From Diploscapter coronatus (lineage: Eukaryota; Nematoda; Chromadorea; Rhabditida; Rhabditidae), in assembly GCA_964036155.1 (NCBI GenBank), contig OZ038423.1, positions 37,277,249 to 37,341,248 on the forward strand: 64,000 bases of DNA. The letters run 5' to 3'. The position numbers and the translations under genes are program-made. Below are positions 12,132 to 25,500 of the stretch, one piece after another. Under the pieces are notes generated by a model, which was not told the origin of the DNA, made no database searches, and saw only the letters and a program-made list of their open reading frames with translations. Positions within the stretch are counted from its first letter, which is position 1; the number at the start of each line of letters is the position of its first letter.

Positions 12132-12329
12132 TTTTTATTTTTATCAAAAAGTTGAAATAACAACAAATCGAAAGCTATGATTCATTAATAAAGTTGCTTA
12201 ACACTTTCCAGAGAAGTCAGATCAATTTAATTTTTATTTTTATCAAAAAGTTGAAATAACAACAAATCGAAAGCTATGATTCATTAATAAAGTTGCTTAA
12301 CACTTTCCAGAGAAGTCAGATCAATTTAA
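12132..12329 (+). repeat. 99-bp perfect tandem duplication 3' of lectin B
   Basis: Two adjacent 99-base units (12132-12230, 12231-12329), beginning TTTTTATTTTTATC and ending near CAGATCAATTTAA, with a short third start. Copy A has one unit only, so this arose after the block duplication. It lies about 55 bases past the stop of lectin B, in the likely 3' UTR. Confidence 0.9.
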
Positions 12330-12630
12330 TTTTTATTTTTGGAACAAGTATCGACAAGTGAAGCTGGGCATGCATGCTTTGCTTTCTTGAAACTAAAACT
12401 GCAGATGAATAACTAAATGGGAATTATAGTATTTCGCAAAGAGAACTAAACTTGAAATGTCTTATTCATGCACGTGTAACACATTCCTATTGTCACTTAA
12501 ATTTGATTCAAACTCTTCATTGAAGTGTGTTTTGATGACATGCAATTATTCATAGGAGCTACACAGATTTGAACCTAATGCTCAGGACGAATGTCTCCAA
12601 TTTAAATTGATTTTCTTCATAATGCTGAAT

Positions 12631-13502
12631 TTCGAAGTCATACCTGTTTTGGGTAGGTCTTATTTACCAAATGCTAACTTGACCATATGGGTCGCTATCA
12701 TTTGATATAATATCATGTTTGATATTGTTCGATTCTAAATTTTATGGAAATAAATAGTGTCTTTAGCTTCAATTTAAGCTCAAATTTTGGTAGACTACCT
12801 ATGAAAATATTCTTGACAACTGACATTAAATTTTGATCTTTTAAGTACCGTTCTCATACCGTAAATAGGTAACCATGATGTGTCTTCACAAAAGTTGCTC
12901 ATTATTTTTCGCGATTTTCAGAATTTACAAAAACTCAGAATACCGTCAAAATAGCATATCCCCACGCTGTTTGATGATTGAAGATCACGTTTAGAAATTT
13001 TATTGACAACACAACGAAAATTGGCCAAATTGTAAGAAAAAAACGGCAACAACAATTTTAATTTGTCTGAGGAGAGCTAAAAACGGATAAATTAGTGAAG
13101 GTTGATAGATAGACTATGAGATCGCAACAAAAAACAATCAAAATAGAAAAAAATCAATAAATAGAGGAGAGAATAGAAGAGAATTGGCATTTTCATGTGA
13201 AACAAATCGAAGAAAAATAGATAAAAATAGAAAGAATAACAAAAACAGATGAATTGAATGATCTTCTGAAAAATCTACCTCGCCCTTTCGTAAAAAATCA
13301 CCAATTTTAGCCATATGAATTCTCCGTAACAACGCAACATGACGGGATAGCGTATATTGATAAGACGATAAATGAAAAATATCCCAATTTATACTATTTT
13401 GTCATGTTACGCCTTTGAGAAGAATCTAAATAGCTCAAACTCTGTTCAATTCAATTTAAAAATGGGTGATTTCTAATACCTACAAAGATGAAGGTTTGGA
13501 TT
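12631..13502. other. Spacer between lectin B and the SF3B3 3' end
   Basis: About 870 AT-rich bases between convergent genes. I see no coding exon. It must hold the 3' UTR of the minus-strand SF3B3 gene; no unambiguous AATAAA was found for it here. Confidence 0.45.
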
Positions 13503-16500
13503 TTAGAAGGCGAATCTGGTTCGGATGTCCTCGAGCTTCTTGGAGATCTCGCTGACGGTCTTGTTGAGTTCGTCCGACACGGCTTTCTGCTTCTGCACGT
13601 TCATCAGGCTGAACTGCTCGCAAATATCGCCGTCGATCACTTGCTAAAAATGTTCATTTATTTTTCCGGAAAAAATCGATAATTTGGAAAATATAACAGC
13701 ACTTCTATAAAATGTTAGAAAAGTTGAATATTTTCAATTTCCCATAAAAGGAAATTTGCCATTATCGTTTTTTTTCATTTTTGAAAGAAAATGATAATTC
13801 TAATAAAAACTAGAAAATGCAAAAATAGGGAAAAAGTAGTCTATTTCGCAAACTTCTCAAAGATGAAGTTACCTTGCAAGGATGGTAGTAAGAGCGGAAC
13901 GAAAGATGGTCGCGACCGCACAGCGGCGGATATTCGGAACGAACGTGCATCTCCAGGTTTTGAAAGAAGTCCATTTCCTGAATTTTCGAGAATCATATAA
14001 GGAAGACTGCTATTAGAAACCCATATGGTATCATTACATGGCATATACAAAAAAAATATAGGCTAGGAGATGAAGGGGTTAGAAATCCTTTCTCATTCGA
14101 AGTGTGCGGAATTCCGATTTGAAAATTTCAAAATTCGAATTTGCGCACTCACTCCCTGTCCCAAGAGAATTTTGCAAAGTTTCACGTCATGGTCTCAGTT
14201 TCCAAGGGTTTATAGTTGATAGTTGGCGAGCTTGTTTTTCTTGGGAAATAGTATGTCCCAGACATAAAAGGCCCGCGAACTATGAACTAAGCTGTTTCCA
14301 AGAGTGTCAATAGAGGAAATATGAAATGAATGAATGACTGACATCTTTGGAAAGGAATGGAACGAAGATGCCAATGGCGCCCCCGAGAGTGGTGTAGACG
14401 AGGCATTCAGTCGCACCCGGGACGAGTGACGTCTTCTGCAGATTCACGATCATGTCACCCACGTAGAACACCGATTCCATGTCGAGCTGAAACAATCACA
14501 ATCATCTCATAGTCGCCCATTGCTTCCATCTCTTCATAGGCATTCAAAAATTATGGAACGTTTTTTTCGGAAATAGAAATTTTGATAATAAAACAATTGG
14601 TTCTCCGAAATTTTCAATATAAAACTTTTAAAAAATCGGAACACAAAAAGATCCAATTTATCATTTTATTGATTTATTAATTTTTTGCCTACCTTCTGTG
14701 AAGCTCCATTCAACCATCCCCTGTCGAACATGGATTTGCCCGACGGATCCTCTTGAATATCCTCGTTGATCTTTTCAGGCAGACGCACCTGCAAATAGGT
14801 AATTTTAATCGTTGATTCATAGCACACTTCCCCATGTCTATTTTTATCCCTCGCCTTTTCCCTCCCTAATTATCAGGTCTGTTTGAATAACTACTTATTT
14901 CAGTCTCATGTGTGCCAAAATTATATCACGTTTTCTTTCATATCAAACTTTTTCGGCTGTTTTCAAGGTTTATCTTTTCCAATTTGAATCATTCGAAAAA
15001 ATGTATCCTCTTTTCTTTCTCTATGATACTTTCAAAGTAAGCGGATCAATTTACAGCTGGGTTAAATCGTCAAAGTTGGGTATGGATTTAGTTTCATCGG
15101 AAGGAAGCCAAATTTTTCTAGTTTTTGAATTAAAATTTTCTAGTTTGAAATCAAGTTCCGTGTTTAGCGCCAGAAGAGAGTGAATTACGTGGATTTTCTG
15201 CTAAGGGTGACTATATAAAAAAAAATAGCTCAAACATATCGGATTTCTGCGTGCTTTGCGAGCAACGAAACACAACAGCTTCTTTGCTCCCCGCTCTGCA
15301 GAATTCCAACATTTCTCGTTCTGAATGAATATGCAAATTCCAATTTACATCGTTCAATTCCTCGACAAAATTTTCTTTTCCGTTCTATTCTGCAAGAATT
15401 CAGCTCCAAGATTTTTTCTTCGAATTCATTGAATTGAATAAAAAACAAAGATGTTTGGAATGATTTAAACAAATGTTTGTATTGGGTCATCTAATCATTA
15501 TTTTATTTCAAAATAATACGCTCTTTCTTGTCAGATATTGAACATATCTTTGAATTTAAAGAGTGCAATTTTTGTCAATTTTTAGAAACTTGCTTGGATC
15601 ACCTAGTATTTCCATCCTATTCCCAAACTGACTTCTCCCCAGGAAGACCTTATATTCTGACTATTTATTCCTCGACTTGTGTTCCCCGTTCCCTTTTGAA
15701 TGTTTATGTTCTGGTGCAGTGCGCCTATGTCTAATCTTGCCGTCCTAATTCTGCTATTTGGCCACGCGCTCTCTGCCTCGTCCACATCCTTTCATCGGAC
15801 CCATTCATTCCGAGCATCAAAAGCCTTCTTTTCCCTTGTAGTTCAGAGATCGAAAGGCATAGAGAGAGAGTGAGAGAAGCGGGGGAATCTCCAAAATCAC
15901 GATCACGACAAATTCCCGCACGCACCACATCATCTCCTCTTCCCTACTTTTCCAGCCAAATTCACTTTTCTCTTCTCCTCTCCACGCGAAGTCCTTTATC
16001 CCTATATAAGCACATTCTGCCTTGAATTTCTTCGAATTCTCATTGTGTCTAGCTAGCAGCTGTTCCTTTCCTATTAACGGAACCACCACAACTTGCAAAC
16101 TCCTAATAAACTCAAGTTTAATTACAGCCCTTTGTATGTGTGCGCGCGCGCGTCCATTTTATAAATCTTTTTTGCTGCAAAGAGCTGATCTCGTAACTTT
16201 GAGTGTTCGAATCTTTAGCAATTATTCAAATCGCAAAATTCTGCAATATCAAATAGGTGACTTGTTTGAGGCATTCTCCTCCCAAAATTCAATTTTCCAT
16301 CTCATCAACGCAGAAGTTGTTCAGTTTCCGTTCCGGCAGAGCCTTTGGCTTCTTCTCTTCTTTTTTGCTCTTCTTTATTTTCTATTCAGAGTCGGTGAAA
16401 AATGAAAAATTACCATTCAAACTTCTAAAACCTTAAACATTCAACCTCAATTTCAAAATTTATCAAAGTAAAGTTGAGGTTCGATGTCAAATTGAACAGG

Positions 16501-19500
16501 ACCTTCATTTTATCGACCTATTTTTTTTCTCCATATTCATCTCCTCGTCTCTCCCCCTCGAGCGAGTTATGGGGGATCTTCAAATTCGTTTCTCCTCCTT
16601 CTCAACAAAATATCTAATTTGATTTGTGCCGTGTGCTGTGTAGCCGAATTCTGCTCATTCCCAGTCGCATTTCCGTTTTCTTTTCTCTGTCAAAATTCAC
16701 TGCTTCCCCCCTTTTTCCTTCAATATGCCTATTTTTAATGTTCGGCTCTTTCTTCAAATTCTCCACTAGAACTTGTTCGTCTTTTCACTGATTTTCATCA
16801 TCCAGTTTTTCCGCCTAATTTCTGTCAACTAAATTCAAGGCTTGAGAAAAAGGAAATGAAGAGGGGAGTTTTGTAAGAGAGCACTTTTTGGAATAAAATA
16901 GGCTGAATTTTATGGGGTAAAAAAGAGCATTCAAAACGAGGTTGCCGAAGTTTGAAAATTTGATTTAAAATTTTTTGGGGTCGAATTTCCAATTATTTGC
17001 AATTCATTGTCAGATAGACTCAAAAAATTCGACAAAAAATAAACAAGAAAAAATGGGCGGATTTTCCAACCTAGTCCTGAAATCCACGTGCAGATTTCTT
17101 CATTTCCTCTCGACTAATCAAATCATCGATAGACCCGGAAATGCCCCTGGAAATACACTGCTCTACCCTATTCTCCCTTGTCCTTCTTCCTACATTTCCC
17201 CTTCATCTACTCGAGTCTATGTTTCTGCCTGCGAAGACACAGATGAGTGTCGACTGAGTGAGAATGAAGAACAACAAGACAACGGTGTTGCACGCACACC
17301 CCTCCAGGCCATTTCATTTCCGGGATTCCTATCAATAGCATTTATCCAGTCGTTTGGATAGTATAAGATCCATTAAACCTGTTATAGGTTAAGAAAATAA
17401 AAGACGATATGAAGGATCGTGTATTATGGAGACTACAAAATTATTCGAGCGGTCCATTCAATTTTTCTGAATTAACCGTTATTTTTGACACTCAAAAGTA
17501 TTGTAGCATTGATATTTTCTCTGAAGATAAAGACTGCAATTCTGGGAATTACAAGAATTTATTGACCGACCCAATCTATTCTATCCTCATCCGCCCAATC
17601 AAGCCACCAATTGATGAGATCTTCCCCCATCTGATTTGTTCCTCCCCAGGGCCTAGGTTTTCTCCAACTCCCCCTTTTTCCTATCCAAACTTCTAACCGT
17701 CTTTCTTCTGCTCCATTCTAATTGAATCACTGCCCGAGGATAAACTCATCGTAAGTTAAGGTGTTTGGATGCAATGTGTCGGAAACAAGCGAACACACAA
17801 ACTCAAATTTCTTGTCAAATCGAGTGAGAGGACTCAATTTCGAACGAACGATCAACCAACTCTACTACCTTTAAATTTGCCTAACGATTTTCTAAATCTA
17901 GTCCGAGATAATAGCAAACGAATCTTACTCCAGTAGGATGGAAGTTCATAACTTTGGTTTGATAGAACGATCTAACAAATCCTATTTTTGGCCCTGCCTG
18001 GTTCAAATAATTTCTAGACATGCTCTTTATATCTACGCTTCCGCATCAACCTCTTTAACCTATCCAGTCCGCTCTTTCTTAACTTCTTTTGTTGAGTAAT
18101 CTCAGTCCGAACCTACGAAGCGCCTAAATACTTCAATAGGGAAGTGGCAAGCCCTGCCACAAGTCAACGCAAAATGCCTTCTTTGCAGACCCTTTCCCCA
18201 GGCAAATTACCTTTCCAGGCGTCTTTTCTTATCCCTTTCTTTTGCTGCTTTTCCCTTCCATAACAATGAACGACTACGCACAATTTTCTGCATTTCCAAG
18301 TCATCAATTGTTTTCTTCCCTCAAATATAATCGAATATTTTCCTCTTTTGATAAAAAGTGTCCCGAAAGTTGCCCTTCAAGAATTCACCAAAGTCCGCTC
18401 CATCATTAAATTTTCATAATTTCGGTGTTTTGTCTTCGACTATTCTTCTTTTGCTCATTCAACATCTTAACCTGCTTGTTTTCTAGCTCAAATCTCAGAG
18501 TTTTCAGCCTCAATCAAATTAATTCGTGAAATTTGTTCATTTCCAAAACAAGTTCTCACTTATAATCAATCTCCATTTTTGATAACCTTCAAATTATTTC
18601 CGAAAAAATCTAACCGTCATTTTCTAGATCAAATTTTTGTCGGATATGTTCAGAGTTCAGGTTACAAAAGAAACCGGAGTTCCGGCGATTCTTGTTCTCT
18701 GAATCCTAGAAATCTGATTCCAAAATTTCCAAGTAAAAATTCCGAACACCTCTTTGAATGCCTGTCAACAATTTCATTTCACTCCCTGTAAAAGAGTACT
18801 TTTTGGAAAGTTCCAAATTTTAATAATAGTTCGCTTTGTCCATTTGAATAAGATATCCAATGTAACTATTTCCTTGAAAAAATGACTCAAAGTATTCTGG
18901 GTGATAATAACTTTAATTAAACTTATGAACGTTTTAAATTCGAATGGTTGTTATTTGGAATCTCCCAAAAGGTAGACCCTTGCCTCAATAATGTTTCCTA
19001 ATTTTCACATTTCAATTTCTCCTCGTCCTGTTCGACCTCAGTTTTGTTTCGAACATCGATGCCAACTCGTTTATCGGCTCGTCAAACCTTCAGTCTTCCA
19101 AAGGCAGTCCCAAATTCGATCTCGGCTCTGCGCCTGCCTTCAGGCTTATCTTTGACTCTTTGTTCCGAAAAAAATCTGCTCATAGAGACATTTTCCCGCA
19201 TTTTGTTCAAAGTTTCATCTCTGCTTGTTGATCTCAATTCCAAAACAGATACCAGGATAGGAATAAGTTTTGAATTTTCGATTCCCCTTTCGCTATAAAT
19301 ATATTTTTAGTTTCCGAAAAAATGAAGCCTTTGATTTGAAATTTTCCAAATTAGCTAACTCTTTGAGCATTTCCGATTTCAGTCTTGTTGTTTTCAAAAT
19401 TGAGATTTTTAATTTAAGAAACATTCTACTTTTACCCACTCCTAAAAAGATCACAAGCTGATTTTATATCCATTGTCTATAGCTTTCCAGCTTTCTGGAC

Positions 19501-22500
19501 GACTGATTCATTCTCCTTCATTCCTTCCCCTCTGTTCCATTCTCATTTCCACAATGTCCCTCTTTCTTTGTCTTTGTCTAAATCTTCAAATCTTCGTGAG
19601 CTAATGTCCTGTGCGTGTGTATGTGCCTAAATGCCCTAAAGCCTTTTCCCATCCAACCCTATTCATAGAAGTAAGCAGCCATATTTTTTGCCTTTTTAGT
19701 CTGTTTTTGTCCGAGCAACCAACCAGCCAAATATCAAAGCTCTTAGCTGCAAGTCTGCTCGCAAAAATCCTTTATCTTCGAAAATTCGATCGATAAAATC
19801 AGCCCTAGAAAAAGTGACGAGACAGATTTGACCATTGAAGATTTCTGAATCTTGATTTAGTTTTAGAATTAGTCAAAATCGCTAAAATCACGATCGAGTT
19901 GAACTCTTGACTTATTACTCTGTTCTTGAATACATACGCCTAACATTCTCAAATTGACTTTATTTTTACTCGACAGATAAAACTTCACATTAACAACTTC
20001 CCTCTTGCCTCTGTATGGCTGCATCTCAAATTTCACTCCCCTGCCTTCTGCTTGAATTTACATTCTACATGTTCACCCTCATGCCCTTCTCCCGAACTAT
20101 TTCCACAGCTAATTGCACAAATTTCTCATTACCCACTGCGCAACGTTTCTCTTCTAACTCATTCAGTCTTCTCAAATCTGAATCCTCTGTCAAATTAACA
20201 TATCCTCTTATTTCTTATAAATCTTCTAAAAATACACCAATGTGTCGAGTTCGTTATAAATAAGCACTTCAACTTAAATCGAAATTCAAAAATTCTCAAT
20301 TCAACTTCACATAAAATTTGGAAGTGGAGCTGAGGTTTAAACAATATTTTGAACATTTTCCCTTTTTTCGTCCAAAATAAGCCTTTTTTTCGCCCAGCCC
20401 ATGCTTTCGTGGCTTTCTGCCTTGCCTCATACATGATGCATAATTTACAAGAACAAAAACGATTAGGCCCTTCTTCTAAGAAGCCATAGGCCAATTAGCC
20501 GCGGAGCAGCCTCAGTTAGCAATGGGTCGCATTTTCTGACTCACTATCTGCCCTAAATCAAGATCTATCAAGTTCATCTTTTCTTCTGACTAAACTAAAC
20601 ATGTTTAATTCCAAAGCTTTTATCTGTGTAAGCGAAAAGTCATTAGCCATATTCGAAAATGATGAATATAATTGCCGCACAATTCTATAGAAATGCATAG
20701 CAAGTCTTGTGTGAAATGTTTGTGCTCAGTGTAACGAAACTCAAAATTTGCTGTGTGACTAGAAAATTTAGAAATTTCCTTTTGCGTTAAAACTAAAAAT
20801 GCTTGTCATTAAAACTTCAAATTTTAAAATTATTTTTATTTATTCTTTTTTTTTTTCTTTCGAATTCTGATGCTTTAATTCAAGTCAACCTCTGATCATC
20901 TCCGAATTAATCTTCCGATCAATCAAATCAATTTCTCGAACCTTCAAAGATTCGAAGGAAGAACAAATGTTGATCTGGAAGCTATTTTTCCAATGAACAT
21001 TTTCGTGGTGCAGTCAGTCAACCCCCTTTTCTTTCTTTCTTATTTTCTGTCAAGTATTCTCTTCCTTTCTTCGTTCAGTAGCTCCTCCTTGCTCTCTGCC
21101 AGGGGGAATCCTTCCAGTTTTTCTTTTTTATCCACAATTTTCACCTTCCATTACCTCAGAGTCACAACAAATATTTCACAAAAATTCATGCCCCAATATT
21201 CGATCAAAACAAAGCCTAATTACCCCATTGAAAAATATATATATATTCCGCAATTTCTCCCAAGAAGTCAAGCAAAAATTATTGTTCGTTCCATACGAAA
21301 ATGCCTCCCATTAGACACGTTTAGCGACCAGACATAATATTCCCATCCTCATAATAGTTTCGATTCACTTATTTTCTTCTATTTTCGACCGAAACATCAC
21401 ACCAAAGGACCAGAAATGCTGTTTACCGATTGGCTCTTGAAATTTTAATTTTGATAGAAAAAGTCTCTCAATTGCAAGATCGATTTTGTTTCCGTGAAAA
21501 AGGGTCGATTTTGATATGAAAGAAACAAAAATTCTCAATTTCATCTTGCACGCACATTCGAATTCTGAATCATTATTATTTTCCTTTCATTCCAGAAGCC
21601 TTCTGATCAAACCAAATCGTGAAATTTCCGAATTTCCGATTTTCAATTGTTTCGTCTCAATTTCATCATTTCCTAATTTAGAATCGCCCGCTTTTCTGCT
21701 CATATGATATCAGACAATTGTTTCATTTTTGCTAGACATTCTTTCCAAAAATACCTTTGATCCCCTATTTCAGCACGATTTTTTGCGAACTATTACTGAA
21801 GCTACGTGAAGTGAGATCATGTAAATGTAAAGACGTAAAGTGTTAAGCCTGAATCTGAATCGCTTGTCTTCACCCGCACTGCTTTCTAGCTTCCTTTCCA
21901 TTTTCTATGCAAAGTTTAATCGTTCGAACTTCCTTTGCCTATTTCAGTAACAATAATAGCTACAAGCAAAACAATTGTTTTGCACACTATGTTTCTGTAC
22001 CAAAACTATGCCAAATACTTCCGCTTTCAAAATACGAGAATTGTCAAAGAAAAGCTATTTGGAAAATACAAGACAACAAGAGTTATGGATAGGATAGGTC
22101 AAACTATGAAGTATTTGTTATTTATTTGTTTCACTTATATTTCATGTCTTGTTTTCATGTAATATTTCCAAGCCAATCTAGATAAAATTACTGCCTTCGC
22201 ATCAAAATTCATCTTCTCGTTCCAGGAGATTTTTTTCAATGCCCAGCTGAGCGAACAAGCTGATACTCGGAACTTTTTCCGTGTAATATTCTACTCAATC
22301 AAAGTTCCGTCTTCGAGAATCCCCATCAGAGCTGAGACGAAGTTGAAATTTTCAAATTCGAAGTCGAAGTCGAAACTTCGTCTCAGCTCTGATCCCCATC
22401 ACTTTGCCTACTTATCGCCTTGTTGAATTACAAATTCGCCGCGCGTGCGCGCGCGTTCTTAGAAGTAGGAATTGGAAATAGAAGTGTGAAGAGGAAGGGG

Positions 22501-25500
22501 AAACTGGATAAGGAAATAAGGAGCCCCGAGCACAATCCGAGTCCGAGCCAAGTAGGGGATTCAACACGTTTGCCCCCTTTTACTCCTTGCATTTACTTCC
22601 TATTCTATCCAATCCGACATCATTCACTTTTCTCCATTCACACACACCTATTTATAATACCCCCACTTTCCATCTCATAATGCATAATCAGCCATTTTCA
22701 ATGCAGGTGCAAAAGCGTTGAGTCGAGAGCAGGAGTTTCCTTGGCCACGGCTTCTATTTTCTCAAGTAGAAGTTAGTCGAGTGTCTGTATTCAAAATATA
22801 TGTCCTATTTTAGAATTCGTAAGTTTCTTGGAAAATCCATCATCTACCAAATTTGTAGTCATCTAGTTTGGAGTAAATAGCGTTGATATAAAACGACTAA
22901 TTTTCCGCAAGTAACCGGACTTTTGTCTAGTTCTATTTCAACCTACACTTCTCCTTCTGATTTTTAGCGTCAAAACACCAACAAAATTAGGTTGCACTAT
23001 TACGGCATTCGGCTTAACATTTTCGTATTTCATGTCATTACGTAAATTACTCTTGCGTATTTATAATTTCCATCAGAAAAATATTTTCGCGTTTTTTTTT
23101 CAAAATTTCAAAAATGCACAAATTTTTCGGATAAGCGAATTATGTGGAAGTACTGCATAGAAATGCCCTTAGGTTTAGGTAAGAATGAAATGGATAAGAA
23201 AAAGGGCAAGAGGAAGGAGAATGAACCTATGAAGGGCCTGCTTATTTGTGTGTGCATTATTCAGGATAAAAATACGTATCTATTGCAAATGGAAAACGGG
23301 CGCGCGAAGAAGAAATGGTGAAGTGATGCAAAGAAAACTCGCAGTTCCTTATTGAAGATGAGGAGATGCAGAGAAAAATTGCAAGAATAAGTTCTACTCG
23401 AACACGAGTGCATTGCAGTGCTATCGTCATGTTGAAGAAGTGCATAGTCTTACTTGGATTTCAGAAGAAAACATCCAATTTTAGAATCTTTCAAGATTAA
23501 ATTTCGACTTCATCATGCATTTTAATCGAGAATCGCGTACTACAAATTCGAATGTTTAAAGATCTCAAATCAGACCTCCAATCAACAAACCCCGGGTCCC
23601 ATTCGTTTGTTGCTTCATCACTTTCTCAATCTCAGATCCGGCATCTCTGTGATTCTTGACAAATGATCACTTCATTCCTACACTCCTATCAATTCTTCGA
23701 CTCCTCTCAAGCTACAACTCAACCCATGTCTTCCCTTCACAACCCCTGTTCGCTTTTCAATCAGTTAAAACCAAAATCTTGAGGCACGAAAATTTCTCAA
23801 ATTTCAATGTCAGATGTCATTAATAGCCACCGAGGTTAACATCTTCTAGATTCTTAGAAAATTCGTCCAGAGTTGATGCATAATAGTATTGATAAGGAGA
23901 AACAGAATTTCTCAAGAATCCAAGTTTTTCTCCCTCAAAGTCAACCTTCAAACATCTCGCTTCATAACATTTCCACCTCTCTTCCCTTTGCCTTCTAAAA
24001 TTACTACGGCTCTTTTTCGTCCAGTTTTTATCACAGCTAACTTAAATTCGTTTCCGTAATTCGCTTAAAATATCTGAACTTTACCTAGGCAACCCTGACT
24101 ACCTATAATCTCCTAATCGGAATTTGAACTCAATGTGCTGCTTCTATTTCCTTCCTCTGCCGTTTTGCCGTCTGCTGTTTTGCCCATTCATGTGCATGAA
24201 AACTTTCCACGCTCACTCAAAGTTTCACATTCTCAACCTCTGAACGGCGTAGTTTCTGTTTTGTTTCAGATTTTTCTCGGATTTAAAAATAATCAAGTTC
24301 AGTAACAGCAAGCTTTTCCTTGTTTTAAAAATGTTTGAAATCTAAACCCTTTGACTTTGAAGTTTCAAAACATACAAAGGCAGGGCTTAAGCTAGACGCT
24401 CCATGCGGATACTTACGCAGAACTACAGAAATCGAGTTGTGGACCATCTAAGTACACATTTTCAATCGAATTTTTGATTTCGCGTACTCCCTCAATCATT
24501 TTTCTCTTCGATTGAAACTCTTCCTAGATCTCTTTCGAATTCCAAGAGATTCCACTCAGATCACAAGCCCATTCAATTATCATCCATTCACAATTCACAT
24601 TCTCCTCTTTCATTCTCACCTCGCCATTTGTTTTAATTCAAAATGTCTCAATTCTGCCGGTTCAATTATCGCTTTTCATTCCGCGGTGCGTTTTCTCATA
24701 AACTTTACACCGCTGCATCCATCATCAAATGTCGATAGACGTTCTACATTCTCGCTGATTTTCTTGGAATGAGGCAAATTTTCTCGAATTAACTTATCTC
24801 AAAATTTTCATTTGATTCAACGCTCTGCTCTACAAATTGGTCTCGTGTATTTCACCAATTTGTACACACCATCAGCGTTAAAGAAAAAAGATACGAGAAA
24901 ATGGAATGAACTTTCGAAATGTTGTGATAGCATTTTAGCGGCAAAATGCAAGAAGTTTGATGGTAAATGTGAAATTATCAGGGGTGAGACTTCATGACGT
25001 TGATATGAGTCAAGAATATTTTTCAAAGTCGCACTTCTTGGTAATAATGATAGCCCATCTTCATACTCTCTTCTGTTTACGACCTCACAATTCAAATTCA
25101 GTAGAAAATCCCTCGAGTAAGGCGCAATTAGCCAAATTCGAACGTGAGAACATGTAGAGCGTATCGCCCAAATGAGAAAGCAGTGCGTATTCTGAAGTCA
25201 AAGTGCACTTCACATGCTGCTGCTGTTTGCATTCATCACATAACTCATCTCTCCTGGGACGTGAGCGCATAACTTTGCACTTCTAGCAGAAAACAAAGGT
25301 TATACTCTTTGCTTTTGCTGAAGAATTCAACGCTGCTTGATCCTTTCGCACTCCATTCTGATTTTTTTTCAACATTCTTCTGGTATTCCATCATTTCTAT
25401 GTCATTTCTTCAAAATTCTTTAAAAACAGCAGAATAATGTTCCTAAATTTAAATCTCTAGCTTTTTTCTTTCTTATCACCTTATCATTGATTTCTCTCCG

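Larger units (their letters stand above)
8403..12630 (+). repeat. Lectin duplication block, copy B
   Basis: Direct repeat of 843-4980. It is longer by about 90 bases, mainly because of an internal 99-bp tandem duplication at 12132-12329 that copy A lacks. Most intron differences are single substitutions or short indels, while exons 3 and 10 are strongly diverged from copy A. Confidence 0.93.

Noticed and set aside
16022..17361. Two plus-strand frames of about 127 residues in SF3B3 intron 25
   Set aside because: Same stop-poor pyrimidine-rich context; no motif, no start context, low-complexity residues.
25085..25270. Possible small minus-strand exon with Cys-rich residues in SF3B3 intron 25
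   Set aside because: No metal-binding spacing, no acceptor/donor pair in phase with neighbours, and the SF3B3 protein is complete without it.
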